Below are positions 7,920-13,025 of a stretch of DNA of 13,025 bases, in pieces (position 1 is the first letter of the stretch; each line of letters starts with the position of its first letter). The notes beneath the pieces were generated by a model. That model saw only the letters and a list, made by a program, of their open reading frames with translations. It had not been told where the DNA came from and ran no database searches. Origin of the DNA: an uncultured Moraxella sp. (GTDB lineage: Bacteria > Pseudomonadota > Gammaproteobacteria > Pseudomonadales > Moraxellaceae); the NCBI GenBank assembly GCA_927911235.1, contig CAKMOY010000188.1:1-13025 (forward strand), given 5' to 3'. The translations under genes and the position numbers were made by a program.

Positions 7920-9357
7920 TCAACGTTGCAACAGCCCAAGCAAATGATTGACTTTATCAAAACATTCTTGATATTCATCTTGGCAATTGGACGCAACCGT
8001 CACGCCCCCACCCGCCCACAGGCTCACTTGATAATCTGTGGGAGCAGTCTTTTTGGCTTGTAACGTGCGGATTAACACATTAAACTGCCCCGTCCCATCA
8101 AAATTAACAAAGCCCAATGTGCCACAATACGCCCCACGATTATCACTTTCTAGCTCATGAATAATCTCAACCGAGCGTTTTTTTGGCGTACCTGTGATTG
8201 AACCAGCGGGCAGACTGCCGAGCAACACCGCCATCGGACTGACCGTGTCTTTAAGCGTAGCGGTAATCGTGCTAACCATATGATGCACATTGCTAAAACT
8301 TTCAGTCGCAAACAATTTTGGCACTTTGACCGTGCCTGTTTTGGCATATTTTCCCAAATCATTGCGTAACAAATCCACAATCATCACATTTTCAGCAGTA
8401 TCTTTTTCACTTATTTTTAATTCATTTTTTAATTTTTCATCAATGTTTTTATCATGATGGCGTGGACGAGTGCCTTTAATCGGTTTTGTGATTAAATTTA
8501 TTTCATCATTATGTTTAACAAAAGTAAAAAATAATTCTGGAGAACAACTGACAATTTCATAATTTTCAATGTTCAAATAGCCTGAAAAAGGGGCAATGCT
8601 TGCGGTGGTTAATTTTGGTAAAAAATTCAGCAACGGCTCATTTGCCACGCCTTGCCAACATTGGGTTAAATTAATCTGATAACAATCACCTGCGTAAAGA
8701 TAATCTTGCACTTTGTTAAATGCTTTTTCATAATCGGCAAATTGCCATTGCGGTGTCAAAGTTAATTTACTAATTGGTTGATTTTGTTGATAATTTTTTT
8801 TTATTTTCAGATAACGATTGTAATTGTTGGTAAATCACCATCAACTCGTCATGATTTTTGGCATAACTGATAAGTTGCCAACCGTTATGCTGTTTTTGAC
8901 AAAAATAAGGATAATGGGCAAAATAGGCACATGGCGTCTGGGTGCCTATTGGGTGATGAGAAATAGTTTGCAAATCCGCCAAACAAAATGCCGAAAAATC
9001 ATAACTGACAAAACCAATCAGTCCATTTTGATAATCGACATTAATTGATAAATTTGTTTTGTCCGATGATTTTGCCAAGGTTAAATTTGTAGATTGTTGT
9101 TGATAAAAATTTTCTAAAATAACAGTTAATTGTTCAACATTCACAGTTTGCGTCTGCTGATGGTTATTTTTATCTTTGATTTTTAAGGTAAAAAGTTGGG
9201 GCGTATTGCTAAAGAAAACGCTAAAAGTAGTCGTTGGCAACAATGTAATAAAATTTTGTCCATTATTGTTTAACCAAATGGGATTAGCATTGGGTAGATT
9301 TTTATCAGACAAACATTGTAAAACATCTTCTTTATCAAAACCATCAAAAATGGACAA
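7920..9357 (-). CDS. pabB: Aminodeoxychorismate synthase component I (frameshifted)
   Basis: Chorismate-binding enzyme that, with the PabA glutaminase, makes 4-amino-4-deoxychorismate for folate synthesis. The catalytic half reads clearly: GDCYQINLTQ, KPIKGTRPR, ENVMIVDLLRNDLGK, GSLPAGSITGTPKKRSVEII, GAYCGTLGFV and WAGGGVTVASN. The Lys in PIKGT is the residue that separates PabB from TrpE (which has PIAGT), so PabB is favoured over anthranilate synthase. The N-terminal ~195 residues are in another frame and stop at 8770. Dropping one base from the nine-base T run at 8794-8802 (A run in the message) joins the halves into about 479 residues, a normal size. The start is uncertain: TTG 9355-9357 is the best in-frame choice, no ATG is available before an upstream stop, and no clear ribosome site is seen. 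The gene lies 68 bases after the helicase gene on the same strand; no pabA is nearby. Confidence 0.88.
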
Positions 9358-9425
9358 GCAATTTTTATAAACATATTTTTATTATTAAAGCATCGCAATT
9401 GATTTTAGTTGATAAAAGTTTATTT

Positions 9426-10574
9426 TTACCATTGTTCCATTTTGATTGGGCTGTCCAAATAGCTTTGAATGGCAGGCAGATTAAAGCCGTCATCTTCGCT
9501 GACAAAGCTGATACTCACGCCCTTGTTACCCGCTCGCCCTGTGCGTCCGATACGGTGAACATAGTCGTCTGGGCTGTCTGGCAAGGTAAAATTCACCACA
9601 CACGCCACATCGTCCACGTGAATCCCACGCCCTGCGACATCGGTCGCCACCAAAATATCGGCTTTGTCATCACGAAACTCTGCCAAGTATTTTTCACGTT
9701 TGGCTTGCACCACATCGCCTGAAAGCATCACAACTTTGTATTGACGGCTTAATTTTTCGTACAAACGTCTGACTTGGTCTTTGCGATTGGCAAAAATAAT
9801 CACTTTTTGATTTTGATAATCGGCTAAAATTTTTTCTAATGCCAAAAATTTATCGGTTTCTGCCACTGCAAAAAACTTTTGTTCAATATTTTCACTGGTT
9901 TTACTTTCAGGCTCAATCTCAACAAAAACAGGCTGATATAACCAACGATACGCCAAATTCATCACATCTTGGTTAAACGTTGCCGAAAATAGCAAGGTTT
10001 GGCGATGGGTATTTTCTGGCATCATGCGAATTAGACGTTTGATATCAGGGATAAAACCCATGTCAAGCATACGGTCGGCTTCATCAAGTACCAACATTTC
10101 CAAACGGTCAAGATACACCAAATTTTGAAAACAAAAGTCAATCAATCGCCCTGGGGTCGCAATGATAATATCCACAAATTTTTGTTTTAGGGGACGAGCT
10201 TGCTGTTCAGCATCTGCACCGCCAAGTAAACATACGGTTTGTAGCTTGGTAAATTGAGTCAATTGCAAACAATCTTGATAAATCTGCTGTGCCAACTCTC
10301 GTGTCGGTGCTAAAATCAACGCACGAGTTTCGCCCAAATAACGCTCACCATCTTTGTCTTTTTTTAAAGGGTTGGTTAAAAGTTCATTAATAACTGTTAA
10401 TAAAAAAGTAGCAGTTTTGCCTGTGCCTGTCTGTGCCTGTCCTATCGCATCTTGACCTGCCAACGTGTGGGGCAAAATTTGCGATTGAATTGGGGTTAAA
10501 CTTTGATAACCCAACTGGTCAATAGCTTTTATCAACGCAGGGTGTAACGGAAGTTGTAAAAATTTTTGAAACAC
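9426..10574 (-). CDS. rhlB: DEAD-box ATP-dependent RNA helicase, RhlB-like
   Basis: ATP-driven RNA unwinding enzyme; RhlB works with RNase E in the degradosome and RhlE-type relatives in ribosome assembly. All core motifs are present (numbered from the GTG start): Q-motif region YQSLTPIQ 23-30, Walker A AQTGTGKT 47-54, PTRELA 90-95, TPGR 140-143, DEAD 164-167, SAT 197-199, IIFANRK 259-265, ATDVAGRGI 310-318 and HRIGRTGR 340-347. At about 382 residues it is a minimal helicase, ending soon after the second RecA domain with NLPAIQSYLDSPI, which resembles RhlB. RhlE would usually have a longer basic tail. GTG 10572-10574 is chosen because AAAAGG lies eight bases upstream; TTG 10578-10580 is only two bases from it, and an in-frame stop lies just before. 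Assignment to RhlB rather than another DEAD-box subgroup is moderately sure. Confidence 0.88.
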   Translation of the reverse strand: MFQKFLQLPLHPALIKAIDQLGYQSLTPIQSQILPHTLAGQDAIGQAQTGTGKTATFLLTVINELLTNPLKKDKDGERYLGETRALILAPTRELAQQIYQDCLQLTQFTKLQTVCLLGGADAEQQARPLKQKFVDIIIATPGRLIDFCFQNLVYLDRLEMLVLDEADRMLDMGFIPDIKRLIRMMPENTHRQTLLFSATFNQDVMNLAYRWLYQPVFVEIEPESKTSENIEQKFFAVAETDKFLALEKILADYQNQKVIIFANRKDQVRRLYEKLSRQYKVVMLSGDVVQAKREKYLAEFRDDKADILVATDVAGRGIHVDDVACVVNFTLPDSPDDYVHRIGRTGRAGNKGVSISFVSEDDGFNLPAIQSYLDSPIKMEQW

Positions 10575-10631
10575 AGGCAAAACCTTTTAACAAATAATTA
10601 AAAACGCATAAAATCAAATTTTTAAAAACAC

Positions 10632-10674
10632 AAAAAACCAAGTTAACACCAATAATATTAGTAAAACTTGGTTT
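10632..10674 (-). terminator. Rho-independent terminator after the cold-shock gene
   Basis: AAACCAAGTT (10635-10644) pairs perfectly with AACTTGGTTT (10665-10674) around a 20-base loop. Read on the minus strand, the hairpin runs directly into six T followed by GTG and five T. It sits 46 bases after the cold-shock stop codon and before the helicase gene. This makes the two genes separate transcription units. Confidence 0.75.
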
Positions 10675-10720
10675 AAAATCCGTATTATCTTATTAACAGC
10701 TTGGTAAATCAACCAAAAAA

Positions 10721-10936
10721 TTACTCAACTTTGGTAACTTCTTCGGCTTGTAGCCCTTTTTGACCTTCTGTTACGATAAATTCAACTTTTTGATTTTCAC
10801 GCAATGAGCGATAGCCTTCGCCTTGAATGGCACGAAAATGCACAAAAATATCTTCGCCTGTGCTTTCACGTTGGATAAAACCAAAGCCTTTTGAATCATT
10901 AAACCACTTAACCACACCTTGTTCACGAGCTGACAT
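10721..10936 (-). CDS. CspA-family cold-shock RNA-binding protein
   Basis: A 71-residue single cold-shock domain that binds single-stranded RNA/DNA and melts RNA structure in the cytoplasm. RNP1 (KGFGFIQ, about residues 16-22) and RNP2 (DIFVHF, about 30-35) are intact, preceded by the typical [10 protein letters not shown]. The C-terminus QKGLQAEEV is also characteristic of the family. ATG 10934-10936 is chosen because GAGGA (minus strand, about 10945-10949) sits eight bases upstream. A longer reading from 10951 would place that ribosome site inside the gene. It has its own promoter, a leader of about 127 bases and a terminator. Whether expression is cold-induced or constitutive cannot be told, since both kinds of Csp look alike. 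Confidence 0.93.
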   Translation of the reverse strand: MSAREQGVVKWFNDSKGFGFIQRESTGEDIFVHFRAIQGEGYRSLRENQKVEFIVTEGQKGLQAEEVTKVE

Positions 10937-11063
10937 ACAAACTTTCCTCAAAATGATAACGACAAGTCATATAGACCATTGAAATTGGCCAATTTTTCAA
11001 TGAAATGTATTTATTATGTAATAAAAGTTACACAAAAATCACAATTATTGCTTAATTAACACT
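10937..11063 (-). promoter_or_regulatory. Long leader of the cold-shock gene with inverted repeat near the ribosome site
   Basis: The distance from the candidate promoter to the ATG implies a leader of about 127 bases, long for a 71-residue protein. Long structured leaders are known to control cspA-type genes by temperature. Within it, CATTGAAATTGG (10977-10988) faces CCAATTTTTCAATG (10989-11002); the arms match except for two extra bases in one arm. The element contains the 14-bp palindrome at 10982-10995. It lies about 28 bases before the ribosome site, so folding could affect translation start. Thermosensing is inference. Confidence 0.45.
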
Positions 11064-11069
11064 AAACAC

Positions 11070-11097
11070 ATCATACCACGCATTTTTTACAAAACAA
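11070..11097 (-). promoter_or_regulatory. Candidate extended -10 promoter of the cold-shock gene
   Basis: On the minus strand the -10 box TATGAT (11075-11070) is preceded by TGG, forming an extended -10 (TGn). A weaker -35 box TTGTTT (11097-11092) lies 16 bases upstream. Transcription would start near 11063. The -35 region overlaps a 12-bp inverted repeat. Confidence 0.5.
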
Positions 11098-11114
11098 AGA
11101 CTTTTTGTAAAAAA
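11083..11114. repeat. Perfect 12-bp inverted repeat overlapping the cold-shock promoter
   Basis: TTTTTTACAAAA (11083-11094) and TTTTGTAAAAAA (11103-11114) are perfect reverse complements around an 8-base spacer. One arm overlaps the candidate -35 box. It may be an operator, or a weak AT-rich terminator for the phosphopantetheinyl transferase gene that ends at 11249. The remainder of 11115-11248 is AT-rich, holds the direct repeat CAATGATAA (11173-11181 and 11187-11195), and has no gene. Confidence 0.55.
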
Positions 11115-11248
11115 ATATTTCAAATTTTTTATGAAATTTTGGCATATTTTTTATTCGTTTTTTAACTTTGCTCAATGATAAAAGCACAATGATAATAAAC
11201 AACAAACCCATAAATTCGCTGATTTTGGCAAATTTTTTTCTATATTCT

Positions 11249-11782
11249 TTACAATAATAATCGTTCTAATTCTTGTTTTGATACGTTCTTAAAGACATTT
11301 TTGGACAAGCCTTTGGCTAAAGTACTATCATTGGCTTTGATTAGACTTTCTTTGGTTGTCCATAATAACGTTTTTGCTAACGATTTATTGCTTAGGCTAT
11401 TTAACCAAACCATTTCTTCTTGATGAAAAAAACGCTTGGCAACATTATCAGAAATATTTCTGTCTTCTATATCCACACCAATGGTTGGATAAATGGAGAT
11501 TAACACCGCAATATGCGTTTTGCTATGGCTAAAGCTGACAAAATACTGGGTTTGCTGATGATGGTAAAAGTACGGAAAACTGCTGGTATTTAAGTTAGAT
11601 AAAGACAATTGATAATGTTGAAAATATTGGCAAAAATATTGTAATAACTGCCGACACGCCAACGAGCCATGCGATTGCTTTGGCAGACATTGATTTTTAT
11701 CATAATGACAAATTTTATCAATCAACAAATGACTGTGCTTGTCAATTTGCCAATATTTTGGAAAATCAGTTGTTTTTTCCAT
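11249..11782 (-). CDS. Sfp-type 4'-phosphopantetheinyl transferase
   Basis: Transfers the 4'-phosphopantetheine arm from coenzyme A to a serine of a carrier protein (acyl, peptidyl or aryl carrier). At 177 residues it is short for the Sfp/EntD class, where 200-240 is usual, but the catalytic signature is present: VSFSHSKTHIAV (82-93), GVDIED (102-107) with the metal-binding Asp104 and Glu106, RFFHQEE (117-123), and LLWTTKESLIKA (139-150) with the conserved Lys-Glu. The substrate is unknown because no polyketide, peptide-synthetase or siderophore gene is nearby; it could serve fatty-acid carrier protein or a distant cluster. ATG 11780-11782 has no good ribosome site. The gene starts about 30 bases after the terminator of pal, so it needs read-through or its own promoter, which I cannot identify. 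Confidence 0.85.
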   Translation of the reverse strand: MEKTTDFPKYWQIDKHSHLLIDKICHYDKNQCLPKQSHGSLACRQLLQYFCQYFQHYQLSLSNLNTSSFPYFYHHQQTQYFVSFSHSKTHIAVLISIYPTIGVDIEDRNISDNVAKRFFHQEEMVWLNSLSNKSLAKTLLWTTKESLIKANDSTLAKGLSKNVFKNVSKQELERLLL

Positions 11783-11811
11783 GCAAAATTAGTCTACCCT
11801 ATTTTAAAGCG

Positions 11812-11863
11812 AAAAAAACCCCAACTTACCAATGACTTCGGTTAGTATTGGTAAATTGGGTTT
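11812..11863 (-). terminator. Rho-independent terminator after pal
   Basis: The arms around 11816-11833 and 11847-11863 pair almost completely (TTACCAAT with ATTGGTAA, AAACCC with GGGTTT, one bulged base). A short inner stem surrounds the loop. Read on the minus strand, GGGG leads into seven T. It begins 38 bases after the pal stop codon. Confidence 0.85.
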
Positions 11864-11901
11864 ATCATACGAACTTGCTAAAATTCAAAAAGTTTTTAAA
11901 A

Positions 11902-12414
11902 TTAGTAAGTTAATTCTGCACGGCGGTTTTGTGCATAAGCATCTTCGGTATTACCTTGAACGGCTGGTTGGTCTTCACCAAAACTGATGGCTTCAGTGCG
12001 AGAAGCATCAACGCCTTGTGATGCAAGGTATGCTTGTGCTGATTTTGCACGGCGTTCGCCTAATGCCATATTGTATTCACGGCTACCACGCTCATCAGTA
12101 TGACCTGAGATTTGTACACGAGCTGATGGATTAGCTTGTAAAAACTGGGCTTGTTGACTTAGTACTGCTTGACCTTCTGCATTGATTTCACTGCTGTCAA
12201 ACGCAAAATAAACAGTATTAGCTTTTCCAGCCGCACCATTCACAACTGAAGCACTATTATTCACGGCTGCACCGCCACTGTAATAGCCATTTGCACCTGC
12301 TACACCCATCGGTGCTACCACGACTTCTGAGCTTTTACGTTTGGCTGAGCAGCCTGTTAATGCCAACGCACCAGCAACCATTGAAACGGTCAAAATATTT
12401 TTTACATTACGCAT
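11902..12414 (-). CDS. pal: Peptidoglycan-associated lipoprotein of the Tol-Pal system
   Basis: Outer-membrane lipoprotein that binds peptidoglycan and works with TolQRAB to constrict the outer membrane at division. The 170-residue product begins with a lipoprotein signal ending in LTGC, with lipid-modified Cys22 followed by Ser. A Ser/Ala/Gly/Asn-rich linker reaches about residue 65, and the OmpA-like domain fills the rest. That domain has VYFAFDSSEI (68-77), SGHTDERGSREYN (103-115) with the diaminopimelate-binding Asp107, and LGERRA (118-123) with the matching Arg. ATG 12412-12414 follows GAGGA at 6-7 bases. A terminator lies 38 bases after the stop. Upstream, where tolB is usual, there is instead a 155-base gap and an unrelated gene on the same strand. 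Pal may therefore have its own promoter within 12415-12569, though none is clear. Confidence 0.95.
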   Translation of the reverse strand: MRNVKNILTVSMVAGALALTGCSAKRKSSEVVVAPMGVAGANGYYSGGAAVNNSASVVNGAAGKANTVYFAFDSSEINAEGQAVLSQQAQFLQANPSARVQISGHTDERGSREYNMALGERRAKSAQAYLASQGVDASRTEAISFGEDQPAVQGNTEDAYAQNRRAELTY

Positions 12415-12569
12415 CTTTTTTCCTCAAAATCTGCTAAAAACAAAGGGAAGAATGTTTCACCATTCACTGAACAAAATATTTGCTATAGATTAAGCAATTA
12501 GTCAGTTTTTGTAAATAGTTTTCCAATATTTTTTTAATTTTTTTTGGATAAAATGGTATTGTTTTGGTT

Positions 12570-13025
12570 TTACCAACGAAATTTGTCCCATAATTCTGGA
12601 TTTGCCCAAAATTTACTGTTAAACCAATCTGGCAAATGTTTATAATCAAATAAATTAAACTGATAAATTGAAAAATCTTGCTGATTGATTTTTACAAGAT
12701 GTTGATTAAATTTACTAAAACCAAATTCTGCTAAATTTACATTTAAATTATTATTCACAAAAACCACTGTATGATTGGCAAATAAATCTCGGCAACGCTG
12801 AATGTTTTGCGTACAAACTTCTGTATCTTGTTGGTTTAACAGCAATAAAGCAATATCGTAACGTTGGTTATATTTGATTTCGTTAAAAATATTTGATGTA
12901 TAGAATTGATAATTTAAATTATTAAAATTTTGTTGAATATCGTTAAGATAATCGGCATTATCAGCGATTAATAAAATATTTAATCAGTTTTTTGTCAAAA
13001 AAAGTTAAAGTTTGTTGAAAAATTT
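12570..13025 (-). CDS. Unknown protein, possibly DUF6231-like (5' end outside window, frameshifted)
   Basis: The reading frame ending at 12570 is open back to about 12985, far beyond the TTG at 12845, so its true start is further upstream. The frame from the window edge (reading FQQTLTFFDKKLIKY) joins it if one A is removed from 12973-12976, giving LIKYLLIADNADYLND and at least 150 residues. The start is outside the window. The N-terminal strand pattern LLIADNADYL suggests a Rossmann-like fold. The C-terminus, with DYKHLPDWFNSKFWANPELW and final Lys-Phe-Arg-Trp, reminds me of DUF6231 proteins of Pseudomonas and Acinetobacter, from memory only. No signal peptide or membrane segment is seen. 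It lies 155 bases upstream of pal on the same strand, with no obvious terminator between them. Confidence 0.6.

Noticed and set aside
7920..9357. Anthranilate synthase component I (trpE)
   Set aside because: The active-site segment reads PIKGT with the PabB-specific Lys instead of the PIAGT seen in TrpE, and no trp gene is nearby.
9399..9722. Plus-strand open frame over the 3' end of the helicase gene
   Set aside because: It lies opposite clear helicase motifs and has no independent support.
11173..11195. Direct repeat CAATGATAA twice as a regulator site
   Set aside because: Nine-base matches this close are weak evidence in AT-rich DNA, and the position relative to the promoter is not suggestive enough.
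12464..12649. Small minus-strand open frame between pal and the last gene
   Set aside because: It overlaps the well-supported C-terminus of the upstream gene in another frame and has Lys/Ile/Asn-rich composition expected of AT-rich noncoding DNA.

Overview
The window looks like chromosomal DNA from an AT-rich gammaproteobacterium. The mix of genes (HisC, PabB, an RhlB-like helicase, a CspA-type protein, Pal) and the low G+C content suggest the Moraxellaceae (Moraxella or a relative). That placement is inferred from gene content and protein style, not from a marker gene. No tRNA, rRNA, CRISPR array or insertion sequence is visible.

Layout. At 1-1163 (minus) lies the 5' two-thirds of a gene for an inner-membrane protein with a Lys/Thr-rich tail; its 3' end is outside the window. 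A roughly 290-base divergent promoter region separates it from a very large surface-type lipoprotein gene at 1455-5805 (plus). This gene is built of about ten tandem bacterial Ig-like units plus an unusual C-terminal region, and a strong hairpin terminator closes it. Next come hisC (5928-7029, plus) and a tight three-gene cassette (7049-7909, plus): an unknown ~95-residue protein, a HigA-like helix-turn-helix protein, and an unknown 91-residue protein. Convergent to these is a minus-strand run: pabB (7920-9357) behind an rhlB-like DEAD-box helicase gene (to 10574), a CspA-type cold-shock gene with a long leader (10721-10936), an Sfp-type phosphopantetheinyl transferase (11249-11782), the Pal lipoprotein gene (11902-12414), and the 3' part of an unknown gene resembling DUF6231 proteins (12570 to the window end).

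The most conspicuous overall pattern is that six genes carry single-base frameshifts, seven in about 13 kb. Almost all sit at short homopolymers, and each is repaired by adding or removing one base to give continuous, family-consistent protein. Two of the genes, hisC and pabB, are biosynthetic genes normally intact. I therefore read most of these as indel errors of the assembly rather than gene decay, and annotate each gene as one unit. The exception worth checking is a nine-base homopolymer in pabB, which could slip biologically.

The genes do not form one pathway. The most distinctive content is the large Ig-like lipoprotein (probable cell-surface adhesin or stalk) and the HigA-like cassette, which lacks any recognisable HigB/RelE toxin and has an unknown gene on each side of the regulator.
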